A DNA stretch of 64,000 nt from Rhodovulum sp. ES.010 (GTDB taxonomy: Bacteria; Pseudomonadota; Alphaproteobacteria; Rhodobacterales; Rhodobacteraceae): positions 1,064,001 to 1,128,000 of the forward strand of contig NZ_FSRS01000001.1 of the NCBI RefSeq assembly GCF_900142935.1, written 5' to 3'. Position 1 is the first letter of the stretch. Every line of letters starts with the position of its first letter. Made by a program: the position numbers and the translations under genes. Positions 53,972-63,922 of this stretch are shown here, piece after piece. The notes beneath the pieces were generated by a model. It was not told where the DNA came from. It searched no databases and worked only from the letters and a program-made list of their open reading frames with translations.

Positions 53972-55021
53972 ATGTTCGAGACTTTCGGTTTCCAGACCGT
54001 CACCGCCCCCGACCTTGCCCCGTGGCTTGGCCTGGTCCTCGGCCTCATGTTCGGCCTGCTTGCGGAGGCGACGGGCTTCTGCTTCCGCCGCGCCGTGATC
54101 GGCCCGGCCGAAACGCGCCGCCCCGCCCTCGGCATCTGGATGGCTACGCTCGCGGCTGCGGTCCTGGGCACGCAGGCCGTCGTCGCGGCGGAGCTGGTGT
54201 CCTTCGACGGGCACCGGCTGCTGTCCTCCGAACTGCCGCTTCTCGCGTTGCTGGTCGGCGGGTTGATGTTCGGGGCAGGCATGGTGCTGACTCGGGGCTG
54301 CGTGTCCCGGCTGACGGTGCTGACCGGCTCGGGCAACCTGCGCGCGGCGCTGGTGCTGATCGTCTTCGCCGTCGTCGCGCAGGCCACGCTGAAGGGCGCG
54401 CTGGCGCCACTGCGCACGACGCTCGCCGAGCCCACCCTGCCGGTCGGCGTGGCAAGCCTAGGCGCCCTGCCCGGCGGCCCCCTGCTCTGGGCGACGCTTG
54501 TCTCGGGCGCCGCCTTGGCGATGGCCGTCCGGTCTGGCGCGCCCCGCCGGCACCTGGTCCTGGCCCTGTTGCTCGGCCTTCTCGTGCCCGCCGCGTGGCT
54601 CGGCACGGGCGTCGTCCTCCGCGACGATTTCGACCCGATCCCGTTCGAGGCGCTCGCCTTCACCGCGCCCGCGGCCGATACGGTCTTCTGGGCGATGGCG
54701 GCCACAGCCCTGAAGCCGGGATTCGGCGTGGGCCTTATCGGCGGCGTTCTTCTCGGCGCCATGGCCGGCGCGCGCGCGAGCGGCCGGTTCCGGTGGCAGA
54801 GCTTCAAGAGCCCGGCCCAGACCGGCCGCTATCTGACCGGCGCGGCGCTGATGGGCGTGGGCGGCGTTCTGGCGGGCGGCTGCACGGTCGGCGCGGGGCT
54901 CTCGGGCGTGCCGACCCTGGGGCTCGCGGCCTTCATCGCGCTGGGTGCCATCGCCGCGGGCGCACGCGCCACCGAAGCGCTCCTCACTTCTCCAGTCCGC
55001 GCCGGACTTGCCGCACCATGA
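53972..55021 (+). CDS. Second YeeE/YedE-family sulfur transporter
   Basis: A 349-residue polytopic membrane protein with the paired cysteine repeats of the family: LAEATGFCFRRAVIG early, VLTRGCVSRLTVLTGSGNLRAALV, and LAGGCTVGAGLSGVPTLGLAAFIALG late. It differs from the copy at 7423 in lacking a rhodanese partner, and it is longer in its first repeat, with FCFRRAVIGPAE typical of another subgroup. ATG 53972 has AGGAGG. Its 3' end overlaps the opposing DUF3422 gene by 38 bases. Confidence 0.88.
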   Translation: MFETFGFQTVTAPDLAPWLGLVLGLMFGLLAEATGFCFRRAVIGPAETRRPALGIWMATLAAAVLGTQAVVAAELVSFDGHRLLSSELPLLALLVGGLMFGAGMVLTRGCVSRLTVLTGSGNLRAALVLIVFAVVAQATLKGALAPLRTTLAEPTLPVGVASLGALPGGPLLWATLVSGAALAMAVRSGAPRRHLVLALLLGLLVPAAWLGTGVVLRDDFDPIPFEALAFTAPAADTVFWAMAATALKPGFGVGLIGGVLLGAMAGARASGRFRWQSFKSPAQTGRYLTGAALMGVGGVLAGGCTVGAGLSGVPTLGLAAFIALGAIAAGARATEALLTSPVRAGLAAP

Positions 55022-56270
55022 ACCAGACGCCGACCACAACGAAGGGCGTCAGCAGCGCGGTGAGCATTCCCTTGGACATGGTCAACCGCTCGGCCACGGG
55101 GAAAGCCATGTAAGAGACGAGGCTGACCGCGTAGTAGCTGATCGCCACGACAGACAGCCCCTCGACCGTGCGTTGCAGCTGCAATTGCAGATCCGCCCGG
55201 CGGTTCATGCTTTCCAGCAACTTCTGGTTCTGGGCCGACCGTTCCACGTCTACCTGGGTGCGCAACAGGTTCGCCGCACGCACCGCTCGCCGAGTCATGC
55301 TGTCGAGCTGCGCCTCGGTGGACTTGATCGTGCGCATCGAGGGGTCGTAGCGCCGCATCATGAATTCGCGAAAGGTCTGGCGGTGGCCGTAGCGCTCTTC
55401 GCGCAGCACCTCGATGCGCTGGTGCACCAGCGCCTCGTAGGCCGCTGTCGCCGAGAAGCGGAAGGCGGTCTGCGCCAGCAGGCTTTCCAGTTCGGCCGAG
55501 ACCGCGAGCAGGTTCTTCAGGGTATCTTCGGGCTGGCGGTGGCCGACCCTCATCTCGCCGACGAGTTCGGTCAGTTGCGGGTCCAGTTCGCTCAGCCGCT
55601 CCGAGAGCTGTCGCGCGCGCGGCAGGCCCAGCATCGACATCGCCTTGTAGGTCTCGATCTCGGTTAGCCGCTGCACGATCCGGCCCACCCGCCGCGCGCC
55701 CGTGCCCGGCCGGGCGAAGACGGCAAAGCGCATGTGCCCGCCCGGATCGATGCGGAAATCGGTGGCCATGATGCCCGCGTCATCGAGGATGGAAGCCGCC
55801 GTCAGGCTGTCGGGCACAAACCACTCCGACAGCCGCTGGTCGATGTCGTCGCGCCCCTCGCGCAACTGCTCCACCCGGATCAGCGCCGAGGTCAGCCGCG
55901 CGCCCGCTGCCTTTTCCAGCCAGTCCTCGGGGAACACCTCCCAGGCCGCCGGATCGAACGGGCGCTCGGCCACGCCGGGGGCGAAGATCGTGTAGGTCAC
56001 GAATTCCGCGTGGCTTTCCCACTTGATCTTGTAGCGACCCATCGGCCCGAAGAAATGGGTGTCGCCCGGCTTGGGATGCTGGGCGCCGAACCGGTCGAGC
56101 AGATCCAGCAGATGGGTGCGGTCGGCATCTCGGTCGCGATTGAGCGCGTCACTGGGTGGCTTGATCGCGAGGAAGGCCGCGTGGCAGGGCACCTGCAACT
56201 CGGGGAACGGCCGCGCGTGCAGCTCGTTGGCGAGCATGTAGCGCAGCGGATGGTCTTGGATCGGGGCCAT
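54984..56270 (-). CDS. DUF3422 inner-membrane protein
   Basis: A 428-residue protein matching DUF3422: LRYMLANELHARPFPELQVPCHAAFLAIK at the start, THFFGPMGRYKIKWESHAEFVTYTIF, then a long helical region (residues 215-370), and two transmembrane helices near the C-terminus (VVAISYYAVSLVSYMAFPVA and ALLTPFVVVGVWFMVRQV). Function is unknown in the family. A large soluble region tethered by a C-terminal hairpin is the visible architecture. Confidence 0.88.
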   Translation of the reverse strand: MAPIQDHPLRYMLANELHARPFPELQVPCHAAFLAIKPPSDALNRDRDADRTHLLDLLDRFGAQHPKPGDTHFFGPMGRYKIKWESHAEFVTYTIFAPGVAERPFDPAAWEVFPEDWLEKAAGARLTSALIRVEQLREGRDDIDQRLSEWFVPDSLTAASILDDAGIMATDFRIDPGGHMRFAVFARPGTGARRVGRIVQRLTEIETYKAMSMLGLPRARQLSERLSELDPQLTELVGEMRVGHRQPEDTLKNLLAVSAELESLLAQTAFRFSATAAYEALVHQRIEVLREERYGHRQTFREFMMRRYDPSMRTIKSTEAQLDSMTRRAVRAANLLRTQVDVERSAQNQKLLESMNRRADLQLQLQRTVEGLSVVAISYYAVSLVSYMAFPVAERLTMSKGMLTALLTPFVVVGVWFMVRQVRRGLEK

Positions 56271-56413
56271 GGGTGCGGCTCTCGCATGACTAGGGGTCCA
56301 CGCTCAACCTCTAGCGCATGCAGACGGTTTGTAAACGCGGCAGGGCGCGCGCCTTTTTCCACGCGCAAGCTGTGCTACCCTTCGGCAACCCGATCTCCGG
56401 AGGCCCAAGAAAC

Positions 56414-58285
56414 ATGTCCGCGCCCGCCCGACTGACCTTCACCGCCGTCCTCGCCGTGTCGCTTGCCGGACCGGGATCGGTCACCGGCCAAGGCACGGAC
56501 GAGGCCGCGACCGTCACCCGCCACGGCATATCCGCCTTCGGCGAGTTGAAATACCCGTCCGATTTCAGGCATTTCGACTATGTGAACCCCGCGGCGCCGA
56601 AGGGCGGAACGATGAGCTTCCGCGGGACCGGCGCCTCGCGCACCTTCGACAGCCTCAACCCTTTCGTCCTGGCCGGAGAGCCAGCCCAGGGCCTTGAGCG
56701 GCTTTACGACACGCTGCTGGTCCGGGCGTATGACGAGGCGGATGCCGTCTATGGCCTTCTGGCCGAGACGGTGACCTATCCCGAGGACCGCTCCTGGGTG
56801 ATCTACAGGCTGCACGACGACGCCCGCTTTGCCGATGGCGCACCCGTGACAGCCGAAGACGTCGTCTTTACGCTGGAGACCCTGAAGACCCAGGGCACAC
56901 CGGCCTATCGGATCCGGCTTAAGGACGTGGCCGGGGCAAGCGCCCTGTCGCTTACCGAGGTGCGGGTCGACTTCGCCGAGGGTGCGGCGATGCGCGACCT
57001 GATTGCCGATGTGGGACAGGTGCCGATCCTGCCCGCGCATTATTACGACACCGTGGCTTTCGACCGATCGACGCTCGATCCGCCGCTTGGCTCGGGGCCC
57101 TACGTGGTCGACGAGGTCGATGCCGGGCGGTCGATCACCTATTGCCGGAACCCCGAGTACTGGGCGACGGACTTGCCCGCGAATGTCGGCAAGAACAATT
57201 TCGACTGCTACATCTACGAGTATTTCGCCGACAACACCTCCGCCTTCGAGGCATTCAAGGCCGGCACCTACCTGTTCCACGAGGAATTCACATCGGCGCT
57301 CTGGGCCACGAACTACGACTTCCCCGCCATCGACCGGGGCTGGATCAAGCGCGAGGTGATCGGCGACGACCGTCCCTCGGGGGCGCAGGGATTCTGGATG
57401 AACATGCGCCGCGCGCAATTCACCGACCCGCGGGTGCGCCAGGCGATCGCGATGATGTTCAATTTCAAATGGTCGAACCGGATGCTGTTCTACGGGCTCT
57501 ACGAGCGTACCGACAGCTTCTGGGAGAACTCGGACATGCAGGCCGAGGGGCTGCCGGAGGGTGATGAGCTGGCGCTGCTCGAACAATTCCGCGACCGCTT
57601 GCCGGAGGCGGTCTTCACGGAACCCGCGGTCACGCCGCCGGTTCTGAGTGCCGCGCGCAATCTCGACCGCGAGATGCTGCGCGAGGCGGGGGGATTGCTC
57701 GACGCGGCGGGATACCGCGTCGATGACGCCGGGCGGCGCCGCGACGCGGATGGCGAGCCCCTGCGAGTGGAATTCGTCTCCGACAGCCCGGCCTTCGAGC
57801 GGATCGTGCTGCCCTATATCGAGAACCTCACCCGGCTGGGCATCGAGGCTGTCCATGTGCAGGTGGACCCCGCGCAGATGCAGCAGCGCCAGGAAGAATT
57901 CGACTACGACATAACCATTGCGCGCTTCGTGCTGCCGCTGAGTCCCTCGCTGGAACTGCGCACGCTGTTCGCGAGCGAAAGCGCCGATGCGCCGGGGGCC
58001 AATAACCTGTCGGGGCTGAAGGACCCGGTGGTCGACGCGCTGATCAAGCAAGTGATCGCCGCCCCCGACCGCGACACGCTGCGGACGCGGGTCAAGGCGC
58101 TCGATCGAGTGCTGCGGGCACAGCACATCTGGGTGCCGAATTGGTTCAAGGGATCGCACTGGCTCGCCTACTGGGACGTGTTCGGCAAGCCCGCGGAGAA
58201 GCCGCCCTACGACCGGGGCACGGATTACTGGTGGTGGGACCGGGGCAAGTACGAAGCCCTGCGCGCGGCCGGGGCGCTGCGCTAG
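56414..58285 (+). CDS. Peptide-type extracellular solute-binding protein (family 5)
   Basis: A 623-residue periplasmic receptor of the SBP_bac_5/YejA group. It has a signal peptide (ending SVTGQG), then HGISAFGELKYPSDFRHFDYVNPAAPKGGTMSFRG, which is typical of YejA-like oligopeptide or microcin C receptors, and FADGAPVTAEDVVFTLETLK in the core. ATG 56414 was chosen for the signal peptide. No permease (yejB/E) or ATPase (yejF) gene follows, so this is a second orphan receptor in the window. Confidence 0.9.
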   Translation: MSAPARLTFTAVLAVSLAGPGSVTGQGTDEAATVTRHGISAFGELKYPSDFRHFDYVNPAAPKGGTMSFRGTGASRTFDSLNPFVLAGEPAQGLERLYDTLLVRAYDEADAVYGLLAETVTYPEDRSWVIYRLHDDARFADGAPVTAEDVVFTLETLKTQGTPAYRIRLKDVAGASALSLTEVRVDFAEGAAMRDLIADVGQVPILPAHYYDTVAFDRSTLDPPLGSGPYVVDEVDAGRSITYCRNPEYWATDLPANVGKNNFDCYIYEYFADNTSAFEAFKAGTYLFHEEFTSALWATNYDFPAIDRGWIKREVIGDDRPSGAQGFWMNMRRAQFTDPRVRQAIAMMFNFKWSNRMLFYGLYERTDSFWENSDMQAEGLPEGDELALLEQFRDRLPEAVFTEPAVTPPVLSAARNLDREMLREAGGLLDAAGYRVDDAGRRRDADGEPLRVEFVSDSPAFERIVLPYIENLTRLGIEAVHVQVDPAQMQQRQEEFDYDITIARFVLPLSPSLELRTLFASESADAPGANNLSGLKDPVVDALIKQVIAAPDRDTLRTRVKALDRVLRAQHIWVPNWFKGSHWLAYWDVFGKPAEKPPYDRGTDYWWWDRGKYEALRAAGALR

Positions 58286-58354
58286 CGGCGGCCTTGCACG
58301 GCCGCCGGACCCGGACATGACGGCCGGGCGGAACACCCCCATGCTCAAACGCGA

Positions 58355-58379
58355 ACGCCCCGCCGCTTGGGCGGGGCGT
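58355..58379. terminator. Bidirectional terminator between the solute-binding protein gene and pntB
   Basis: ACGCCCCGCC (58355-58364) and GGCGGGGCGT (58370-58379) form a perfect 10-bp stem with a 5-base loop. It lies 23 bases past the pntB stop on the minus strand and 70 bases past the receptor stop on the plus strand. Confidence 0.78.
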
Positions 58380-58401
58380 CGCACTTGTCGAACCGGTCGG
58401 A

Positions 58402-59835
58402 TCAGCGCAGGTGGCCGAGGAGCTTGTCGAGGCTTTCCCGTGCATCGCCGTAGAACATCCGCGTGTTGTCACGGAAGAACAACGGGTTCTCGATGCCGGA
58501 ATAACCCGTGCCCTTGCCGCGTTTCATCACGAAGACCTGCTTGGCTTTCCAAACCTCGAGCACCGGCATCCCCGCGATGGGCGAGTTCGGATCTTCCTGC
58601 GCCGCGGGGTTCACGATGTCATTCGAGCCGATGACGATCACCACGTCGGTGTCGGGGAAATCGTCGTTGATCTCGTCCATCTCCAGCACGATGTCATAGG
58701 GCACCTTGGCCTCGGCCAGCAGCACGTTCATGTGCCCCGGCAGCCGGCCCGCCACCGGGTGAATGGCGAAGCGCACCGACTTGCCTTCCTTGCGCAGATG
58801 CTCAGTCAGCACCGACACCGCGTTCTGCGCCTGTGCCACCGCCATGCCATAGCCGGGCACGATGATAACGCTGTCGGCATCCTCCAGCGCGTTGGCCACG
58901 CCCTCGACATCGATGGCGATCATCTCGCCCTCGACATCCGCCGCGGGGCCGCCCGTGCCTCCGAAACCGCCCAGGATCACGCTGACGAAATGCCGGTTCA
59001 TCGCGCGGCACATGATGTAGCTGAGGATCGCCCCCGAAGAGCCGACCAGCGCGCCGACCACGATCAGCAGGTCATTGCCGAGGCTGAAGCCGATCGCGGC
59101 GGCCGCCCAACCCGAATAGGAGTTCAGCATCGACACGACCACCGGCATGTCGGCGCCGCCGATCCCCATGATCAGGTGATAGCCGATGAACAGCGCAAAC
59201 AGCGTCATCAGGAACAGCGCCAGAAAGCCGCCGCCCTGGAAGTACCACACGGCCAGCACCAGCGAGGCCAGCGCCGCCGCCGCGTTCAGGATGTGCCCGC
59301 CTGGCAGTTTCTTGGCAGCCGAATCCACGCGACCGGCCAGCTTGCCATAGGCGATGACCGAGCCGGTGAAGGTCACGGCCCCGATCCAGACGCCCAGCAC
59401 CAGTTCGACGCGCAGGATGTTGATCTCGACCGGAGTCTTCTTGGCCACGATCGCCGCAAAGCCCTTCAGCGCTTCGCGCGCCGTGTCGTCCATCGCCAGC
59501 ACCCGGTTCAATTCCAAGTCTGCGTTGAAGCCGACGAACACGGCGGCCAGCCCCACCAGCGAGTGCATGATCGCCACGAGTTCGGGCATCTGCGTCATCT
59601 GCACTCGCGTGGCGAGTTGGTAGCCGACCACCGCGCCACCCGCGATCAGGATCAGCGAGAGCGGCCAGAGCCACAGCCCCGGCCCGGTCAACGTCGCGAC
59701 GACCGCGGTGGCCATGCCGACGATGCCGTACCAGATCGCGCGCTTGGCGCTTTCCTGGTTCGACAGCCCCCCCAGCGCGAGGATGAAGAGAACAGCCGCG
59801 ACCACATAGGCCGCCGTGGTGAAACCGAAATCCAT
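58402..59835 (-). CDS. pntB: NAD(P) transhydrogenase subunit beta
   Basis: A 477-residue membrane subunit: about nine N-terminal helices, then the NADP-binding domain III (residues 300-477) with [40 protein letters not shown] and [42 protein letters not shown]. It couples proton entry to NADPH formation. ATG 59835 has AAGGGGGGT at about nine bases; a GTG at 59844 is too close to that site. Confidence 0.95.
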   Translation of the reverse strand: MDFGFTTAAYVVAAVLFILALGGLSNQESAKRAIWYGIVGMATAVVATLTGPGLWLWPLSLILIAGGAVVGYQLATRVQMTQMPELVAIMHSLVGLAAVFVGFNADLELNRVLAMDDTAREALKGFAAIVAKKTPVEINILRVELVLGVWIGAVTFTGSVIAYGKLAGRVDSAAKKLPGGHILNAAAALASLVLAVWYFQGGGFLALFLMTLFALFIGYHLIMGIGGADMPVVVSMLNSYSGWAAAAIGFSLGNDLLIVVGALVGSSGAILSYIMCRAMNRHFVSVILGGFGGTGGPAADVEGEMIAIDVEGVANALEDADSVIIVPGYGMAVAQAQNAVSVLTEHLRKEGKSVRFAIHPVAGRLPGHMNVLLAEAKVPYDIVLEMDEINDDFPDTDVVIVIGSNDIVNPAAQEDPNSPIAGMPVLEVWKAKQVFVMKRGKGTGYSGIENPLFFRDNTRMFYGDARESLDKLLGHLR

Positions 59836-59850
59836 TGTCGCCACCCCCCT

Positions 59851-61425
59851 TTACGATTTCTGGAACATGGCGAGCATGCGCCGCGTCACGAGGAAGCCGC
59901 CGAAGATGTTGATCGCGGCCATGAACACCGCGAGCGCGGCAAGCACGATAACCAGCACGGACCCCGACCCGATCTGCATCAAGGCACCGAGAATGATGAT
60001 CGACGAGATCGCATTGGTGATCGCCATCAGCGGCGTATGCAGGCTGTGGCTGACGTTCCAGATCACCTGGAAGCCGACGAAGACCGCCAGTACGAAGACG
60101 ATGAAGTGCTGCATGAAGCTGGCCGGCGCCACAAGGCCAACCGCCAGAAGGGCCAGACCGCCCACGCCCAACAGCCCGACCTGGGTCAGCGTCTGCTTGC
60201 GGAACGCCGCCAGTTCCTGCGCGCGCTTCTCTTCTGGCGTCAGTTCCTTGGGCTTTTCTTTCTTGGGCGCGGATGCGATCGCCTTCACCTTCGGCGGTGG
60301 CGGCGGATAGGTGATTGCACCCTCGTGGGTCACCGTCGCACCGCGGATCACGTCGTCCTCCATGTCATGCACGACCTTGCCGTCCTTCTCGGGCGTCAGG
60401 TCGGTCATCATGTGACGGACGTTCGAGGCGTAAAGCGTCGAGCTTTGCGTCGCCATGCGGCTGGGGAAGTCGGTGTAGCCCACGACCGTCACGCCATTCT
60501 CCGTGACGATCTTCTCGTCGGGCTTGGTCAATTCGCAGTTGCCGCCCTTCTCGGCGGCAAGGTCGACGATGACCGACCCCGGCTTCATCGCCTGGACCAT
60601 GTCCTCGGTCCAGAGCTTGGGCGCGGGCTGGCCGGGAATTAGCGCGGTGGTGATGACGATGTCGACGTCGGGCGCCAGTTCGCGGAACTTCTCCAACTGC
60701 TTTTCGCGGAATTCGGGGCTGGACGGCTTGGCATAGCCGCCCGTTTCCGACCCATCCTGGGTTTCCTCCTCGAAATCGAGATAGACGAACTCCGCGCCCA
60801 TCGACTCGATCTGCTCGGCCACCTCGGGACGGACGTCGAACGCGTAGGTGATCGCACCGAGCGAGGTCGCGGTGCCGATGGCGGCAAGCCCGGCAACGCC
60901 TGCACCGACGACCAGCACCTTGGCGGGCGGGACCTTGCCGGCCGCGGTCACCTGGCCGGTGAAGAAACGGCCGAAATTGTTGCCCGCCTCGATCACCGCG
61001 CGGTAGCCGGCGATGTTCGCCATCGAGGACAGCGCGTCCATCTTCTGCGCACGGCTGATCCGCGGCACCATGTCCATCGCGATGACATTGGCGCCAGCAG
61101 CCTTGCATTTCTCCAGCATCGCCTCGTTCTGCGCCGGCCAGAAGAAGCTGATGAGCGTCTGGCCCTTGCGCAGATGTCCCACCTCAGCCTCCGAAGGCTC
61201 GCGCACCTTCACGACGATGTCCGCCGCCTGCCAGAGCGCAGCGGCGGAATGCACGATCTCGACACCGGCCTTCTCGTAGGCCCCGTCTTTGAAACCGGCT
61301 CTTTCGCCCGCGCCGGTCTCGATCAGGCAGTCATAGCCCAGCTTCTGCAACTGGAGCGCGCTGTCCGGGGTCATGGCCACGCGGGCCTCGCCCTCGAATA
61401 TCTCCTTGGGTGCGCCGATCTTCAC
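59851..61425 (-). CDS. pntA: NAD(P) transhydrogenase subunit alpha
   Basis: A 524-residue subunit in the undivided form: NAD-binding domain I ([83 protein letters not shown]) and, at residues 405-524, the four C-terminal helices that in some alphaproteobacteria form a separate pntAB gene. It delivers hydride from NADH to NADP with PntB. pntB begins 15 bases downstream. A palindrome lies 26 bases upstream of the ATG. Confidence 0.96.
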   Translation of the reverse strand: MKIGAPKEIFEGEARVAMTPDSALQLQKLGYDCLIETGAGERAGFKDGAYEKAGVEIVHSAAALWQAADIVVKVREPSEAEVGHLRKGQTLISFFWPAQNEAMLEKCKAAGANVIAMDMVPRISRAQKMDALSSMANIAGYRAVIEAGNNFGRFFTGQVTAAGKVPPAKVLVVGAGVAGLAAIGTATSLGAITYAFDVRPEVAEQIESMGAEFVYLDFEEETQDGSETGGYAKPSSPEFREKQLEKFRELAPDVDIVITTALIPGQPAPKLWTEDMVQAMKPGSVIVDLAAEKGGNCELTKPDEKIVTENGVTVVGYTDFPSRMATQSSTLYASNVRHMMTDLTPEKDGKVVHDMEDDVIRGATVTHEGAITYPPPPPKVKAIASAPKKEKPKELTPEEKRAQELAAFRKQTLTQVGLLGVGGLALLAVGLVAPASFMQHFIVFVLAVFVGFQVIWNVSHSLHTPLMAITNAISSIIILGALMQIGSGSVLVIVLAALAVFMAAINIFGGFLVTRRMLAMFQKS

Positions 61426-61450
61426 GTTGTCTGTCCCCTCTCTCAGGCGA

Positions 61451-61470
61451 CGGGGCCCGATCGGGCCCCG
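61451..61470 (-). promoter_or_regulatory. 20-bp perfect palindrome upstream of pntA
   Basis: CGGGGCCCGATCGGGCCCCG is an exact inverted repeat 26-45 bases before the pntA ATG. It could fold as an 8-bp stem with a GATC loop in the leader, terminate the upstream methyltransferase transcript, or be a dimeric operator. The sequence alone does not decide. Confidence 0.4.
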
Positions 61471-61553
61471 CGTCAGGTCGCAGTCTCATACCACCGCGTA
61501 ATTAAGTTTCACAAGCGACTCGCCAAGCTTTTGGATTCCAACGGCCTCGCGGC

Positions 61554-62009
61554 TCATATCCAGCGGCGGACCCGCGCGCAGTAGGCGTCGAACTCGGAGC
61601 CGAATCGCGCGCGGATCGCCGCCTCCTCCTTGCGGACGAAGCGCCGTTCGATCAGTTTCATGAAGACCGGCACGAGAACCAGGCTCGGAACGGCGTCCCA
61701 GATCAGGACCAGCCCCGTCAGGATCGCCGTATCGGCAAGGTAGATCGGGTTACGCGAAAATCGGTAAAGCCCCGTGGTGACAAGCTTATCCGGCGTCTCG
61801 CGCGGGATGAGCGAGGTGCGCTCCAGCAAGAAATGCACCGCCGCCCAGCCCGACACGGCAAGCCCCGCCGCGACCAGCCCGATGCCGACCGCGTCGCCCA
61901 CCCGCCCGAGCAGCGTGAGCGGAAGAACCTGCGCCTGCCCCCAAGCCGCGACGGCGAAAAGCGCCAGCCAGATCGGCGGCAATTCGACATAGTGCAAAGG
62001 GCCCTTCAC
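61554..62009 (-). CDS. Small membrane methyltransferase (ICMT/PEMT-like)
   Basis: A 151-residue membrane protein with three to four helices and the isoprenylcysteine methyltransferase-like signature TTGLYRFSRNPIYLADTAILTGLVLIWDAVPSL followed by ERRFVRKEEAAIRARFGSEFDAYCARVRRWI. The RNPIY and the terminal Glu-rich region bind S-adenosylmethionine in this family. GTG 62009 is the only start giving the full domain. Bacterial substrates are unknown. It lies upstream of pntA on the same strand. Confidence 0.83.
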   Translation of the reverse strand: MKGPLHYVELPPIWLALFAVAAWGQAQVLPLTLLGRVGDAVGIGLVAAGLAVSGWAAVHFLLERTSLIPRETPDKLVTTGLYRFSRNPIYLADTAILTGLVLIWDAVPSLVLVPVFMKLIERRFVRKEEAAIRARFGSEFDAYCARVRRWI

Positions 62010-62192
62010 GCTGGTCTCCGGCGATTGCGACCGTCCTGCAACACGCTGGGCGATTTTGCATCTCCCAGGCCCGCTTGCGGATTTCTCTTTGCCGATTTAC
62101 GCGCCCACCGCGCGGGCAGGCAAGCCCGAAGGCGGGTCTTGCATCGTCTTGCGTAACGGGCAAACCTCTCCCGACCGAGGAGAGCCGCACCG

Positions 62193-63386
62193 ATGATCGA
62201 CTTCACCGCCACCCGCGCGCTGTTTCATATCCCCAAGGGCGTGATCTATCTCGACGGGAATTCCCTGGGCCCCCTGCCGAAGGCCGCCGAGGCGCGCATC
62301 GCCAAAACGGTGCGCGACGAATGGGGCCAGATGCTGATCGGCGGGTGGAACGACGCGAGCTGGATGGCCCAACCAGCTCGTCTTGGCAACCGGCTCGGCT
62401 GCCTGATCGGGGCAGAACCGGGCTGCGTGACGGTGGGGGACACGCTGTCGCTCAAGGTCTACCAGGCGCTCGCCGCCGCGCTGGAGATGCGCCCCGACAG
62501 ACGGGTCATTCTCAGCGATACCGGCAACTTCCCGACCGATCTTTACATGGCCGAAGGGCTGATCGATACGCTGGGCCGCGGTCATCAGCTGGTCACCGCT
62601 CCCCCCGAGGAGGTCGAAACGCATCTTGGCCCCGATGTCGCCGTGCTGATGCTGACCGAGGTGGATTACCGCACCGGGCGGCGCCACGACATGGCGCGCC
62701 TGACGCGCGCCGCGCATGAGGCGGGTGCGCTGACGCTTTGGGATCTGGCGCATTCGGCAGGCGCCCTGCCCGTGGACTTGGCCGGTGCGGGGGCCGATTT
62801 CGCGGCCGGCTGCACCTACAAGTATCTCAACGCCGGCCCAGGTGCACCCGCTTTCCTCTATGTCGCGCCCCGCCACGCCGCGACCGCCCGCCCCGCCCTC
62901 TCGGGGTGGCTCGGCCATGCGGCACCCTTCGCCTTCGAGCAAAGCTATCGTCCGGGCGAGGGCATCGCGCGGATGCGCGTGGGCACGCCGCCGGTGTTGC
63001 AGATGGCCGCGCTGGAGGCTGCACTCGACATCTGGGAGGGGGTCGACATGGCGGCCCTGCGCGCACGGTCCGTCGCCCTGTCCGAGCGCTTCATCGCCGA
63101 GGTGGAGGCGCGCTGCCCCGACCTGAACCTCGTGTCGCCCCGCGCCCCCAGCCTTCGCGGGAGCCAGGTGTCGTTCCGCTTTGCCGAGGGCTATGCCGCG
63201 ATGCAGGCGCTGATCGCGCGCGGCGTGATCGGCGATTTCCGCGCGCCCGACATCATGCGCTTCGGCATCGCGCCGCTTTACATCGGCGAGGCCGAAATCG
63301 TGCGGGCCGCGGAAATCCTCGGCGAGGTGATGGAGAACCGGCTTTGGGACGCGCCCGCTTACCGCGTCCGCGCGGCGGTCACCTGA
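62193..63386 (+). CDS. kynU: Kynureninase
   Basis: A 397-residue PLP enzyme cleaving kynurenine to anthranilate and alanine. The Schiff-base lysine is K210 in GCTYKYLNAGPGAPAFLYV. Other blocks are YLDGNSLGPLPKAAEARI, SDTGNFPTDLYMAEGL, LWDLAHSAGALPVDL and FRAPDIMRFGIAPLY. ATG 62193 follows CGAGGAGAG. Its last codons and stop lie within a 30-bp tandem duplication. No other tryptophan-catabolism gene is seen in the window. Confidence 0.96.
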   Translation: MIDFTATRALFHIPKGVIYLDGNSLGPLPKAAEARIAKTVRDEWGQMLIGGWNDASWMAQPARLGNRLGCLIGAEPGCVTVGDTLSLKVYQALAAALEMRPDRRVILSDTGNFPTDLYMAEGLIDTLGRGHQLVTAPPEEVETHLGPDVAVLMLTEVDYRTGRRHDMARLTRAAHEAGALTLWDLAHSAGALPVDLAGAGADFAAGCTYKYLNAGPGAPAFLYVAPRHAATARPALSGWLGHAAPFAFEQSYRPGEGIARMRVGTPPVLQMAALEAALDIWEGVDMAALRARSVALSERFIAEVEARCPDLNLVSPRAPSLRGSQVSFRFAEGYAAMQALIARGVIGDFRAPDIMRFGIAPLYIGEAEIVRAAEILGEVMENRLWDAPAYRVRAAVT

Positions 63387-63420
63387 CCCGGCCGCGTCCG
63401 CGCGGCGGTCACCTGACCCG
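63361..63420 (+). repeat. 30-bp tandem duplication at the kynU / GNAT junction
   Basis: Two adjacent 30-base units (63361-63390 and 63391-63420) are identical except for the first base, and the beginning of a third follows. The unit length keeps the reading frame. The kynU stop lies in the first unit. Confidence 0.95.
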
Positions 63421-63922
63421 GCCGCGTCTGCGCCGGGCGCGCCGGGGCGACGGCGCAGCCGCCTACCGGGTGCTTTACGATGCGGTGCATCAGGGAACGT
63501 CCGGCGCCTACGGCCCCGAAGAGCGCGCGGCGTGGGCGCCCTCGCCCGACCCCGTGCCGGGCTGGGAGCAGCGCCTGCTCGCCGCCACGACGATCTTGGC
63601 CGAGGCGCGCGGCCGGCTCTTCGGCTTCATGACGCTGGCCCCCGACGGTCATCTGGAATTTGCCTACGTCGCCCCCAGCCACATGGGCCGGGGTGTCGGG
63701 AGCGCCCTTCACGCCGCGGTACTGGATGCCGGCCGCGATGCCGGACTCGACATGCTGACAACCGAGGCGAGCCTCGTCGCCCGCCCGTTCTTAGCGCGGC
63801 GCGGCTGGTGTGAAACCGGACGGCAGAGCGTGATCCGGAACGGCGTGGCGCTGACCAATTTCCGAATGGAACGGACGGTCGGGGCAGGTCTCGCCAGTCA
63901 AGGACGCCCCGCCTCGGACTAG
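63413..63922 (+). CDS. GNAT-family acetyltransferase, start unclear
   Basis: About 169 residues. LYDAVHQGTSGAYGPEERAAWAP, FGFMTLAPDGHLEFAYVAPSHMGRGVGSALHAAVLDAGRDAGLDMLTTEASLVARPFLARRGW is a typical GNAT fold; the acetyl-CoA loop is HMGRGVGSAL. No ATG precedes the domain. The expected first residues (LTRPRLRRARRGDGAAAYRVLYDAV) start with CTG at 63413, or at 63383 in the first repeat unit, where relatives would have ATG overlapping the kynU stop. An in-frame GTG at 63470 would remove the first strand. The substrate is unknown. Confidence 0.7.
   Translation: MTRPRLRRARRGDGAAAYRVLYDAVHQGTSGAYGPEERAAWAPSPDPVPGWEQRLLAATTILAEARGRLFGFMTLAPDGHLEFAYVAPSHMGRGVGSALHAAVLDAGRDAGLDMLTTEASLVARPFLARRGWCETGRQSVIRNGVALTNFRMERTVGAGLASQGRPASD

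Noticed and set aside
58411..60642. A 743-codon open frame on the plus strand opposite pntB-pntA
   Set aside because: It is rich in His/Arg/Asp/Gln with no family pattern, and pntA and pntB on the other strand are certain. It is a GC-driven shadow.
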